A stretch of 36,311 nucleotides of DNA from Afipia sp. (GTDB taxonomy: Bacteria > Pseudomonadota > Alphaproteobacteria > Rhizobiales > Xanthobacteraceae). The stretch lies in NCBI GenBank assembly GCA_017308595.1, contig JAFKER010000023.1:1-36311 (forward strand). The letters run 5' to 3'. Shown in pieces: positions 9,412 through 20,531 of the stretch. Positions within the stretch are counted from its first letter, which is position 1. Every line of letters begins with the position of its first letter. Both the position numbers and the translations under genes were made by a program. The notes below the pieces were generated by a model. It ran no database searches and was not told the origin of the DNA. It saw only the letters and a program-made list of their open reading frames with translations.

Positions 9412-10656
9412 TCAGAGATCAAGCACGAGGCGCGCGGGATCTTCCAGGTTCTCCTTGACGCGGACGAGGAAGGTCACCGCTTCCTTGCCGTCGATCACGC
9501 GGTGATCGTAGGACACTGCCAGATACATCATCGGGCGGATTTCGACCTTGCCGCCGATGGCAACCGGCCGCTCCTGAATCTTGTGCATGCCGAGAATGCC
9601 GGATTGCGGCGCGTTCAGGATCGGCGTCGACATCAGCGAGCCGTAAACACCACCGTTCGAAATGGTGAAGGTGCCGCCCTGCATTTCCTCGATCTTGAGC
9701 TGGCCGTCGCGCGCACGCTTGCCGAACTCCGCGATATTTTTCTCGATCTCGGCGATCGACTTGTGATCGCAATCGCGCACCACCGGCACGACAAGACCCT
9801 TGTCGGTGCCGACCGCGACACCGATGTGATAATAGTTCTTGTAGATCAGGTCTGAGCCGTCGATCTCGGCGTTGACCGCGGGCACATCCTTCAGCGCCTG
9901 CACAACAGCCTTGGCAAAGAAACCCATGAAGCCGAGCTTGACGCCATGCTTCTTTTCGAACGCGTCCTTGTAATGCGCACGCAGCGCCATGAGGTTGGTC
10001 ATGTCGACCTCATTAAAGGTCGTCAGCATGGCTGCGGTGTTCTGCACGTCCTTGAGGCGGCGCGCGATGGTCTGGCGCAGGCGCGTCATCTTCACGCGCT
10101 CTTCACGCGCGGCATCGTCGGCAGGTGACGTTGCGCGGACCTGCACGGCGGCAGCCGGCTGATTCAGCGGCGTCGCCAGCGAAGCAGCCTTCTCGATCGC
10201 CGCGAGCATGTCGCCCTTGGTCACGCGGCCATCCTTGCCGGAACCCGGCACGGTGGAGGCATCAACGCCGGACTCCGCCGACAGCTTGCGCACCGAAGGC
10301 GCCTGCGGTGCATCGGCCGGCGGCGACTTCTGGGCGGGCGCAGGTGTGGCGGCGGTTGGCGCGGCAGCCTTCGGCGGCTCCGCGGCCTTGGCCGGCGCGG
10401 CAGCGGGTTTCGAACCGCCAGCGCCTTCCGTAATCTGACCAAGCAACGCGCCGACCGCGACTGTCTCGCCGTCCTTGGCAACAATCTCATTGAGCGTCCC
10501 CGCGAAAGGCGCAGGAACCTCGATCGTCACCTTGTCGGTTTCGAGTTCAACCAAGGGCTCATCGACAGCGACGGCATCGCCCGCCTTCTTGAACCAGCGG
10601 CCGATGGTGGCCTCGGTGACGGATTCACCCAATGTCGGAACGCGAATTTCAGCCAT
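9412..10656 (-). CDS. sucB: 2-oxoglutarate dehydrogenase E2, dihydrolipoyl succinyltransferase
   Basis: E2 core of the 2-oxoglutarate dehydrogenase complex; it carries the succinyl group on lipoyl-lysine and passes it to CoA. The ATG at 10656 gives 414 residues starting [12 protein letters not shown] and has AAGGGGA six bases upstream; an in-frame extension to 10710 is not family-like. The order is one lipoyl domain (about 1-76, lipoyl Lys42 in [12 protein letters not shown]), an Ala/Pro-rich linker, a peripheral subunit-binding domain (about 125-165, [22 protein letters not shown]) and the catalytic domain with DHRVIDG (His about 385, Asp about 389) near the C-terminus. It follows sucA and precedes the SDR and lpdA genes. 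Confidence 0.97.
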   Translation of the reverse strand: MAEIRVPTLGESVTEATIGRWFKKAGDAVAVDEPLVELETDKVTIEVPAPFAGTLNEIVAKDGETVAVGALLGQITEGAGGSKPAAAPAKAAEPPKAAAPTAATPAPAQKSPPADAPQAPSVRKLSAESGVDASTVPGSGKDGRVTKGDMLAAIEKAASLATPLNQPAAAVQVRATSPADDAAREERVKMTRLRQTIARRLKDVQNTAAMLTTFNEVDMTNLMALRAHYKDAFEKKHGVKLGFMGFFAKAVVQALKDVPAVNAEIDGSDLIYKNYYHIGVAVGTDKGLVVPVVRDCDHKSIAEIEKNIAEFGKRARDGQLKIEEMQGGTFTISNGGVYGSLMSTPILNAPQSGILGMHKIQERPVAIGGKVEIRPMMYLAVSYDHRVIDGKEAVTFLVRVKENLEDPARLVLDL

Positions 10657-10662
10657 TTCTTT

Positions 10663-10669
10663 TCCCCTT
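10663..10669 (-). promoter_or_regulatory. ribosome binding site fixing the sucB start
   Basis: AAGGGGA on the minus strand, six bases before the ATG at 10656. It decides in favour of the 414-residue product over a longer frame starting at 10710. Confidence 0.8.
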
Positions 10670-10726
10670 GCGTTGTGAGCGGCCAGACCTGCCGTCAACG
10701 CCTCAATCAAATCGAACTGGAAGGAA

Positions 10727-10747
10727 ATGCCCGCAAGGTGCGGGCAT
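10727..10747 (-). other. hairpin between sucA and sucB
   Basis: A perfect 8-base stem, ATGCCCGC (10727-10734) against GCGGGCAT (10740-10747), with a 5-base loop. It starts nine bases after the sucA stop codon and lacks a T run, so it is more likely an mRNA stability or partial attenuation element setting sucA:sucB ratios than a full terminator. Confidence 0.5.
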
Positions 10748-10755
10748 CCAATTGG

Positions 10756-13707
10756 TTAGCCGAGAGCTTCGTCGAGCAACGCCTTCAATTGCTGGAGATG
10801 CTTCGACATCAGGCCGGTTGCGGTGGCGGCTGCAGCCGCGCGGCCCGCATAGCGCGGACGCTTGTGCGACGAGCCGACCTGGTTCAGCACCCACTCGAGA
10901 TAAGGCTCGATAAAGTGCCATGCACCCATATTGCGCGGCTCTTCCTGGCACCAGACCACTTCCGCGTTCTTGAAGCGTTCAAGCACCTGAACCAGCGTCT
11001 TGAGCGGCACAGGATAAAGCTGCTCGATGCGCAGCAGGTAGATGTCATCGACGCCGCGCTTCTCGCGATCCTCCAGCAGGTCGTAATAGACCTTGCCCGA
11101 GCAGATCACCACGCGCCGGATCTTGCCATCTTCGACCAGCTTGATCTCACCACCGCTCTCCGCGTCATCGAGCAGGATGCGATGGAACGACGTATCCGTC
11201 CCGAACTCGTCCAGCTTCGATACCGCGCGCTTGTTACGGAGCAGCGACTTCGGCGTCATCAGGATCAGCGGCTTGCGGAACTCGCGCTTAAGCTGACGTC
11301 GCAGGGCATGGAAATAGTTGGCCGGAGTGGTCAGGTTGGCGACCTGCATGTTGTCTTCGGCACACATCTGCAGGAAACGTTCAAGGCGCGCAGAAGAGTG
11401 CTCCGGTCCCTGCCCTTCATAACCGTGAGGCAGCAGGCAGACGAGGCCGGACATGCGCAGCCACTTACGCTCGGCCGATGAAATGAACTGGTCGAACACG
11501 ACCTGGGCGCCGTTGGCGAAATCGCCGAACTGCGCTTCCCACATCGTCAACGCGTTCGGTTCGGCGAGCGAGTAGCCGTACTCGAAGCCGAGCACCGCTT
11601 CTTCGGACAGCAGCGAGTTGATCACCTCGTAATGACCCTGCTTGTCGCCGAGGTGGTTGAACGGCGTGTAGCGGCTTTCGTCTTCCTGATCGAACAGCAC
11701 CGAATGACGCTGCGAGAAGGTGCCGCGCTCGGAATCCTGACCCGAAAGACGGACGCGATGGCCTTCCTTCAGCAGCGTGCTGAATGCAAGCGCTTCGGCG
11801 GTCGCCCAGTCGACGCCTTCGCCGTTCTCGACCGCCTTCATGCGGGCATCGAGAAAACGCTGCACGGTCCGGTGAACGCGGAAGCCGTCCGGCACCTTGG
11901 TGATCTTGCGGCCGATCTCCTTGAGTTCATCGATCGCCACGCCGGTGTTGCCACGGCGCGGATCCTCGCCGACCTCCGCCGACTTGAAACCGGCCCACTT
12001 GCCGTCGAGCCAGTCGGCCTTGTTCGGCTTATAACCCGATCCGGCCTCAAGCTCCGCATCCAGACGCGCGCGCCAATCGGCCTTGGCCTTATCGACTTCG
12101 CCTTCGGTTACGATGTTGTCGGCAATCAACCGCTTTGCGTAAAGGTCGAGCGTCGAGGGGTGCGTCGCGATCTTCTTGTACATCACCGGATTGGTGAACG
12201 CCGGCTCGTCGCCTTCGTTGTGGCCGTGGCGGCGATAGCAGAACATGTCGATCACGACAGGCTTGTGGAACTTCTGCCGGAACTCGATCGCGATCTTGGC
12301 CGCGAACACCACGGCTTCCGGATCGTCACCGTTCACATGGAAGATCGGTGCATCGATCATCTTCGCCACATCGGACGGATACGGCGACGAACGCGAATAG
12401 CGCGGATAGGTGGTGAAACCGATCTGGTTATTGACGATGAAGTGGATCGAACCGCCGGTGCGGTAACCCTTCAGGTCCGAGAGCGCGAAACATTCCGCGA
12501 CAACGCCCTGACCCGCGAAGGCGGCGTCGCCGTGCATCAGAAGCGGCAGCACGGAAATGCGGTTATCCGGCGCATCACCGTTCTGGTCTTCCTTCGCGCG
12601 TGCCTTGCCGAGCACCACCGGATCGACGATTTCAAGATGCGAGGGGTTTGCGGTCAGCGACAGATGGATCTTGTTGCCGTCGAACTCGCGATCGGACGAA
12701 GCACCGAGATGGTACTTCACGTCGCCTGAGCCTTCGACTTCGTCAGGGTTTGCCGAGCCGCCCTTGAATTCGTGGAACAGCGCGCGATGCGGCTTGCCCA
12801 TCACCTGGGTCAGCACGTTGAGGCGGCCACGATGCGGCATGCCCACCACGATGTCGCGCACGCCGAGATTGCCGCCACGCTTGATGATCTGTTCGAGCGC
12901 CGGGATCAGCGATTCGCCGCCGTCGAGACCGAAACGCTTGGTGCCGGTGAACTTGATGTCGCAAAACTTCTCAAAGCCTTCGGCTTCGATCAGCTTCATG
13001 AGGATCGCGCGGCGGCCTTCGCGGGTGAAGCTGATTTCCTTGTCCGGACCTTCGATGCGCTCCTGAATCCAGCTCTTCTGCGCCGGATTGGAAATGTGCA
13101 TGAACTCGACGCCGAGCGTCTGGCAATAGGTGCGCTGGCAGATCGCCACGATCTCGCGCAGCGTCGCGGTCTCAAGACCAAGCACATGGTCGAGGAAAAT
13201 CTTGCGGTCGAAGTCCGCATCGGTGAATCCATACGACCGCGGATCGAGCTCTTCGTGATCCTTCTGGCCTTCGATGCCGAGCGGGTCGAGATTGGCGTGG
13301 AAATGGCCGCGCATGCGATAGGCACGGATCAGCATCAGCGCCCGAACCGAATCGCGCGTCGCCTGCTGCACATCGGCAGATGAGAGATTGCTGCCCGACG
13401 CCTGCGCCTTGGCGGCGATCTTGTTGCCGACAACCTTCTCGACTTGCGCCCAGTTTCCGTCGAGCGCGGAGGTCAGATCGTCGCTCGGCGTGGCAGGCCA
13501 GTTGGCCTTTTCCCAGGACGGACCTTCCGCGTTCTTGGCGACGTCCGCCGGCTGATCCTTCAGCGATTTGAAGAAATCAACCCAATCCGGATCGACCGAG
13601 GACGGATCCTTCTCGTACTGCGCATACAGCTGGTCGATATAGGTGGCGTTGGCGCCGTCGAGAAACGAAGTAAGGGCGAAATTGGCGTTCGCGTCCTGGC
13701 GAGACAT
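10756..13707 (-). CDS. sucA: 2-oxoglutarate dehydrogenase E1
   Basis: Thiamine diphosphate-dependent E1 that decarboxylates 2-oxoglutarate and succinylates the lipoyl arm of SucB. It has 983 residues; the longer end of the family (930-990) is usual in alphaproteobacteria. The N-terminal E2-binding segment is present (FLDGANATYIDQLYAQYE, 15-32). The substrate/ThDP region has PHRGRLNVL (291-299), the ThDP-Mg motif runs from GDAAFAGQG (393-401) to NNQIG (426-430), and HGHNEGDEP is at 494-502. The C-terminal transketolase-like half follows with its GFEYGYS and FDQF motifs. The ATG at 13707 is used. It follows sucD by 132 bases, which hold no clear terminator. Confidence 0.98.
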   Translation of the reverse strand: MSRQDANANFALTSFLDGANATYIDQLYAQYEKDPSSVDPDWVDFFKSLKDQPADVAKNAEGPSWEKANWPATPSDDLTSALDGNWAQVEKVVGNKIAAKAQASGSNLSSADVQQATRDSVRALMLIRAYRMRGHFHANLDPLGIEGQKDHEELDPRSYGFTDADFDRKIFLDHVLGLETATLREIVAICQRTYCQTLGVEFMHISNPAQKSWIQERIEGPDKEISFTREGRRAILMKLIEAEGFEKFCDIKFTGTKRFGLDGGESLIPALEQIIKRGGNLGVRDIVVGMPHRGRLNVLTQVMGKPHRALFHEFKGGSANPDEVEGSGDVKYHLGASSDREFDGNKIHLSLTANPSHLEIVDPVVLGKARAKEDQNGDAPDNRISVLPLLMHGDAAFAGQGVVAECFALSDLKGYRTGGSIHFIVNNQIGFTTYPRYSRSSPYPSDVAKMIDAPIFHVNGDDPEAVVFAAKIAIEFRQKFHKPVVIDMFCYRRHGHNEGDEPAFTNPVMYKKIATHPSTLDLYAKRLIADNIVTEGEVDKAKADWRARLDAELEAGSGYKPNKADWLDGKWAGFKSAEVGEDPRRGNTGVAIDELKEIGRKITKVPDGFRVHRTVQRFLDARMKAVENGEGVDWATAEALAFSTLLKEGHRVRLSGQDSERGTFSQRHSVLFDQEDESRYTPFNHLGDKQGHYEVINSLLSEEAVLGFEYGYSLAEPNALTMWEAQFGDFANGAQVVFDQFISSAERKWLRMSGLVCLLPHGYEGQGPEHSSARLERFLQMCAEDNMQVANLTTPANYFHALRRQLKREFRKPLILMTPKSLLRNKRAVSKLDEFGTDTSFHRILLDDAESGGEIKLVEDGKIRRVVICSGKVYYDLLEDREKRGVDDIYLLRIEQLYPVPLKTLVQVLERFKNAEVVWCQEEPRNMGAWHFIEPYLEWVLNQVGSSHKRPRYAGRAAAAATATGLMSKHLQQLKALLDEALG

Positions 13708-13839
13708 GAGGTCGTCCTGAGGTTTATCGCACGGAGAAATCGAGACAAAATCGCTCGATTTGATTGCGGCATCGAAATGTGCCGGACCTTTTACCCTATT
13801 TAGGGCAAAACTTCGCGCGGAAAAGAACCAAGGACTGAA

Positions 13840-14724
13840 CTAGGCCTTCAACCTTTCGAGAAGTGTGGTGCCAAGGCGTGCAGGCGACGGGGAAACGGTG
13901 ATTCCTGCCGCTTCCATCGCAGCGATCTTGGATTCCGCATCGCCTTTGCCGCCAGACACGATCGCACCGGCATGGCCCATGCGGCGGCCCGGAGGTGCCG
14001 TGCGGCCAGCGATGAACCCGACCATCGGCTTCTTGCGGCCGCGCTTGGCCTCATCCTTGAGGAACTGCGCCGCGTCCTCTTCAGCCGATCCGCCGATCTC
14101 GCCGATCATGATGATCGATTTGGTCTTCTCGTCCGCAAGGAACAGTTCGAGCACGTCGATGAATTCGGTGCCCTTGACCGGATCGCCGCCGATGCCGACC
14201 GCCGAGGTCTGGCCGAGGCCGACCTGCGTGGTCTGAAACACCGCTTCATAGGTCAGAGTGCCGGAGCGCGAGACGATACCCACATTGCCCGGCTTGAAGA
14301 TATTCGCCGGCATGATGCCGATCTTGGATTCACCGGCGGTGACGACGCCGGGGCAGTTCGGCCCGATCAGGCGCGACTTGGAACCGGAGAGCGAGCGCTT
14401 CACCCGCACCATGTCCAGCACAGGAATGCCTTCGGTGATGCAGATGATCAGCGGCACTTCCGCGTCGATCGCTTCGCAGATGGCGTCGGCCGCGCCCGGC
14501 GGCGGCACGTAGATCACCGACGCGTCGGCGCCGGTTTTGTCGCGCGCTTCCTGCACGGTATCGAACACCGGCAGGCCGAGATGCGTGGTGCCGCCTTTGC
14601 CCGGAGAGGTGCCACCGACCATCTTGGTGCCGTAGTCGATCGCGCCTTGCGAATGGAAGGTGCCGTTCTTGCCGGTGAAGCCCTGGCAGATGACCTTGGT
14701 GTTCTTGTCGATCAGGACGGACAT
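13840..14724 (-). CDS. sucD: succinyl-CoA synthetase subunit alpha
   Basis: Alpha subunit of succinyl-CoA synthetase, which makes ATP or GTP from succinyl-CoA through a phosphohistidine. The 294 residues are full length. The CoA-binding Rossmann domain covers about 1-125 ([12 protein letters not shown] near residue 16). The phosphorylated His is H251 in [10 protein letters not shown]. The ATG at 14724 follows the sucC stop by only four bases, so the two are translated together. It sits upstream of sucAB in one metabolic run, giving consecutive TCA steps from one strand. Confidence 0.97.
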   Translation of the reverse strand: MSVLIDKNTKVICQGFTGKNGTFHSQGAIDYGTKMVGGTSPGKGGTTHLGLPVFDTVQEARDKTGADASVIYVPPPGAADAICEAIDAEVPLIICITEGIPVLDMVRVKRSLSGSKSRLIGPNCPGVVTAGESKIGIMPANIFKPGNVGIVSRSGTLTYEAVFQTTQVGLGQTSAVGIGGDPVKGTEFIDVLELFLADEKTKSIIMIGEIGGSAEEDAAQFLKDEAKRGRKKPMVGFIAGRTAPPGRRMGHAGAIVSGGKGDAESKIAAMEAAGITVSPSPARLGTTLLERLKA

Positions 14725-14728
14725 CGGC

Positions 14729-15925
<1,197 letters not shown>

Positions 15926-16025
15926 GGATTGCCCCAGAGATCGAAGAGAACGAGGAAGGAAACTTCAGTACCGATCCGGAAACGCAAATTCCCGGATCGG
16001 ATATGACGATAACGACGCGGCGGCG

Positions 16026-17076
<1,051 letters not shown>

Positions 17077-17184
17077 GTCGCCGTTCGCTCAATCGCACGA
17101 CAGCGCCTCATGCGCGGGCAGCACCGGTTGCTTTCGTGTCGGACTTTCGCCAGGGAAGAAGCCGAAACATAAAGCGAACTCTCT

Positions 17185-18366
17185 TTAGGTCTCGACCAGA
17201 CCGGTCGTCGAGCCGCTGGCGGCAGAATCGCTGCGCCCGTGAGGCAGCGCCAGATAGGATTCCGAGCCCATTTCGACGAGCCGCGAGGAGGTTCGTTTGA
17301 ACTCGTTGGCCTCGACGCCATCGGTGGCACTGTAAAGCGAGAGCGGATCGGTTTCTGCCGAGGCCATCAGCTTCACCGCATTGTCGTACAGCGTGTCGAT
17401 CAGCGTGATGAAGCGCTTGGCTGCGTTGCGGTCCTCATATTTCATCGCCGGAATCCGGTCGATCATCAGGGTGTGATAATCGTGCGCCAGCCGCAGATAG
17501 TCCGACGCGCCAAGCGGTTTTTCGCACAGCTCCGCGAACGTAAAGCGCGCGACTCCGTGCGCAGAATGCGGAACGTGCAGCACGCGTCCCTTGACCGTGA
17601 TGTCGCGGGGACGATCCTCGGCGCCGCCGGTCAGCTTGGTCCAGGCCTTGTCCAACGCGGACTCGGCCGCAGCGTCGGCCGGAACCAGCCACATCTTGAT
17701 GCCGGCCAGTTTCTCCATCCGGAAATCGGTGCGCGCGTCCAGCCGCAGCACGTCCATCCGCTCCTTGAGCTGACCGATGAACGGCAGAAAGAGCGCACGA
17801 TTGAGACCGCCTTTATAGAGGTCGTCGGGATCGACGTTGGACGTCGCAACCACAACCGTTCCAAGCTCGAACAGGCGGCCGAACAGACGGCCAAGGATCA
17901 TGGCGTCGGCAATATCGGTGACATGAAATTCGTCGAAGCACAGCAGCCACGCATCCTCGAAAATCGACGCCGCTGTCAGTTTCACAGGATCGGTATCGGC
18001 AATCTCCTGCCGCGCGATCTTCTGGCGAAAGCCGTGAATCCGCTCGTGAACATCGGCCATGAATTCATGGAAATGGGCGCGGCGCTTGTGAACCACAGGA
18101 CTGTCGTTGAAAAACAGGTCCATCAACATGGTCTTGCCGCGTCCGACCTCGCCATAAATGTAGAGCCCGCGCGGAGCCGTCGCATCCTTGTCGGCGAACA
18201 GGCGCTGCAGCAGCCCGCCACGTCCCGGCCGGTATCGCGCAAGGCGGGCTTCCAGCCCGGAATAGGCTTCGACAGCCTGAGCCTGCGCCGGATCGGCCTC
18301 GATCGTGCCTGCGGCAACGAGCGCCTGATAGTGCCGACGGAACGAGGCTGGGGTAAGAGCATTCAT
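17185..18366 (-). CDS. zapE: cell division protein ZapE (AFG1-like ATPase)
   Basis: AFG1/ZapE family P-loop ATPase, reported in E. coli to act on the FtsZ ring and in mitochondria (Afg1/LACE1) in the turnover of respiratory subunits. The ATG at 18366 gives 393 residues; a GTG at 18390 could add eight, and neither has a strong ribosome binding site. Walker A is GEVGRGKT (72-79), Walker B is LLCFDE (141-146) with FHVTD after it, and the remaining AAA core follows (VVATSNVDPDDLYKGGLNR). It lies 190 bases upstream of mdh and downstream of thpR on the same strand, an arrangement common in related genomes. Confidence 0.93.
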   Translation of the reverse strand: MNALTPASFRRHYQALVAAGTIEADPAQAQAVEAYSGLEARLARYRPGRGGLLQRLFADKDATAPRGLYIYGEVGRGKTMLMDLFFNDSPVVHKRRAHFHEFMADVHERIHGFRQKIARQEIADTDPVKLTAASIFEDAWLLCFDEFHVTDIADAMILGRLFGRLFELGTVVVATSNVDPDDLYKGGLNRALFLPFIGQLKERMDVLRLDARTDFRMEKLAGIKMWLVPADAAAESALDKAWTKLTGGAEDRPRDITVKGRVLHVPHSAHGVARFTFAELCEKPLGASDYLRLAHDYHTLMIDRIPAMKYEDRNAAKRFITLIDTLYDNAVKLMASAETDPLSLYSATDGVEANEFKRTSSRLVEMGSESYLALPHGRSDSAASGSTTGLVET

Positions 18367-18425
18367 GGCCGCTAACGGCCAGAACGACACGGAAATTGCA
18401 AGACTACAAAGGTGCCGGGAGCTCT

Positions 18426-18962
18426 CTATGCGCTCAGCGCATAGGCATCCTCGACCACATACGGCCCGCCGCCCACCGATGCGCGTGACGAGAACAACAC
18501 GAACCGGGAGGCCATGAAGCTTCGGGTCGGGAAGTAGCCCCGCACCGACAAATAGTCCGCCACGTCCTGATTGGAGGCATCCCGCAGCCGGGCGAGCGTG
18601 ACATGGGGGATGAATTTGCGGCCTTCCGGATCGAAGCCGAACCGCTGCATCAGCCGTTCAAGCTCCGCCTGCAGTTCCATCAACGGGCGGCTTGGTACAA
18701 CCGATGCCACCACAGCCCGCGGTTTCTTGCCGCCAAAACTGGACAGACCCTGCAACGCGACTTCAAACGGCTTGCGGTTGATACGCTCCAGCGTCGAGGC
18801 GATTTCATTGGCCGCGGGGCCGTCGATATCGCCGATGAAGCGCAGTGTGACGTGATAATTTTCGGGATCGATCCAGCGGGCACCCGGCAGGCCCCCACGC
18901 AAGCTGGAGAGCGTCTGGCCGATATCCGGGGGAATTTCCAACCCGGTGAACAAGCGAGGCAT
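18426..18962 (-). CDS. thpR: RNA 2',3'-cyclic phosphodiesterase (2'-5' RNA ligase family)
   Basis: Two-histidine phosphoesterase that opens RNA 2',3'-cyclic phosphates and, in vitro, can ligate tRNA halves through 2'-5' bonds. The ATG at 18962 gives 178 residues and has GAGGAG seven bases upstream; a GTG one codon earlier is possible. The two HxTx catalytic motifs are HVTL at 37-40 and HVTL at 120-123. It follows the esterase gene by 116 bases and precedes zapE by about 60, so it could share a transcript with zapE. Confidence 0.93.
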   Translation of the reverse strand: MPRLFTGLEIPPDIGQTLSSLRGGLPGARWIDPENYHVTLRFIGDIDGPAANEIASTLERINRKPFEVALQGLSSFGGKKPRAVVASVVPSRPLMELQAELERLMQRFGFDPEGRKFIPHVTLARLRDASNQDVADYLSVRGYFPTRSFMASRFVLFSSRASVGGGPYVVEDAYALSA

Positions 18963-19078
18963 CACGAATCTCCTCGATGCTGGAGAGGATCACGAGATAA
19001 CGAATCACCCTGATATCGTTTGTACCGCAGCCACATGACAGTGCGAAGCGGCGATCGCGCAGGCGGTGATTAACCTCA

Positions 19079-19798
19079 TTAAGGCTTGCTCAATTGCACC
19101 GCACGATCCTTCAGAAACGCCTCAACCGTGGGCAGAATCCGCTCCACGACAACATCGACGCCCTCGGCGGTCGGATGCAGGCCGTCGGGCTGGGTGAGCT
19201 TCGCCACGGTGGCGACGCCGTCGAGAAAGAACGGATACAGCGGCACTTTGTGCTTCTCGGCGAGCTCCGGATAAATCCTGTTGAACTTCGCCGTGTAGTC
19301 CGCGCCGTAGTTCGGCGGCGCATACATGCCGCACAATAAAACAGCGATGTTGCGCGCTTTCAGTTTGGTAAGAATGTCATCAAGCGCGCCCCGGGCCACG
19401 TTCGGATCGACCCCGCGCAGCGCATCATTGGCACCAAGCTCGACGATCACGGCCTCGGTGCCCGGCGGGATCGACCATTCAAGCCGAGCGAGGCCGCCGG
19501 TTGTGGTGTCACCGGAGACGCCCGCGTTATGAATCTCTGTGGCGATGCCCTTTGCGGCGAGCGCCTTCTGCAGGCGAACCGGAAACGCCGACGGGGCCGG
19601 CAGGCCATAACCGGCGGTAAGGGAATCGCCCAGAACGGCCATCTTGATCGGCTTCACATCTGCGACATTTGCGGTTTGAGCCGAAACCGGCCCCGACATC
19701 GCCATCATTGCCCCCGCTGCTGCGACGAAGAACACGCCGAGAAGCCTCTCGACCGCACGGCCGAAGCCCCCATATGAAAGACCCATGGACAGTCTCAT
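19079..19798 (-). CDS. tesA: TesA-like GDSL esterase / lysophospholipase L1, exported
   Basis: SGNH-hydrolase of the TesA / arylesterase group, a periplasmic thioesterase and lysophospholipase. The ATG at 19798 gives 239 residues and has GAGGG four bases upstream; a second ATG at 19786 is possible. A signal peptide (hydrophobic about 19-35) is cut after Ala40 (VSA-QT). Block I is VLGDSLTAGYG with nucleophile Ser59, block III GAND (about 122-125), and the Asp/His pair is in DGLHPTAEG (about 205/208). Its 5' end overlaps the divergent ybbA start by 14 bases. As in E. coli, where tesA neighbours ybbAP, this suggests the enzyme works with the transporter on membrane lipids. Confidence 0.92.
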   Translation of the reverse strand: MRLSMGLSYGGFGRAVERLLGVFFVAAAGAMMAMSGPVSAQTANVADVKPIKMAVLGDSLTAGYGLPAPSAFPVRLQKALAAKGIATEIHNAGVSGDTTTGGLARLEWSIPPGTEAVIVELGANDALRGVDPNVARGALDDILTKLKARNIAVLLCGMYAPPNYGADYTAKFNRIYPELAEKHKVPLYPFFLDGVATVAKLTQPDGLHPTAEGVDVVVERILPTVEAFLKDRAVQLSKP

Positions 19799-20531
19799 TG
19801 AACCCTCTAAGCGTGCCGGTCTCGGACCGGACACCATTTCCATCTCGAACGTCAATCTGTCGCTGGGCTCAGGCGCCGCGCGCGTTCACATCCTGAAAAA
19901 CGTCGACCTGCGCGTCGCATCCGGTGAAGCCGTCGGCTTGGTCGGCGCATCAGGTTCGGGCAAATCCACGCTGCTGATGGTGATGGCGGGGCTTGAACGT
20001 CCTGACAGTGGAGAGGTGGTGGTCAATGGTGTGGCATTCAATGCCCTTGATGAAGACGGACTCGCACGCTTCCGTGGCCGGCATGTCGGCATTGTATTCC
20101 AGTCGTTTCATCTGATCCCGACCATGACCGCGCTCGAGAATGTCGCCGTACCGCTCGAACTCGCAGGCCGCGCAGATGCAACTGAGCGGGCGGCGCGCGA
20201 GCTTGCCGGTGTCGGACTCGGCGAGCGGCTGCATCACTATCCTTCGCAACTGTCCGGCGGCGAACAGCAGCGCGTTGCGCTTGCGCGTGCGATGGCCTCA
20301 GATCCTGCGATCCTCGTGGCGGACGAGCCGACCGGCAATCTTGACGAGTCCACCGGCAAGCAGATTGTCGATCTCTTGTTCGCAAAGCATCTTGAACGCG
20401 GCATGACGCTGGTGCTTGTGACGCACGATGCATCATTGGCGCAGCGCTGCGACCGCGTGGTGCGCCTGCGCTCGGGCCGCATCGATGGCCCCGCGACTGA
20501 CCGGCACTGGATCGAGACCGCCTCCCGATGA
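19785..20531 (+). CDS. ybbA: YbbA-like ABC transporter ATP-binding protein
   Basis: ATPase of a MacB/LolD-type ABC system, partner of the YbbP permease encoded next. It has 248 residues. Walker A is GASGSGKST (54-62), Q-loop FQSFHL, signature LSGGEQQR (156-163), Walker B ILVADE (176-181) and switch THD at about 213-215. The only reasonable start is the ATG at 19785, inside the 5' end of divergent tesA; the upstream GAAAGAC is a weak ribosome binding site. It overlaps ybbP by ATGA at 20528-20531. The family uses ATP to move or extract lipophilic molecules from the membrane and is not a classic importer. Confidence 0.93.
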   Translation: MDSLIEPSKRAGLGPDTISISNVNLSLGSGAARVHILKNVDLRVASGEAVGLVGASGSGKSTLLMVMAGLERPDSGEVVVNGVAFNALDEDGLARFRGRHVGIVFQSFHLIPTMTALENVAVPLELAGRADATERAARELAGVGLGERLHHYPSQLSGGEQQRVALARAMASDPAILVADEPTGNLDESTGKQIVDLLFAKHLERGMTLVLVTHDASLAQRCDRVVRLRSGRIDGPATDRHWIETASR

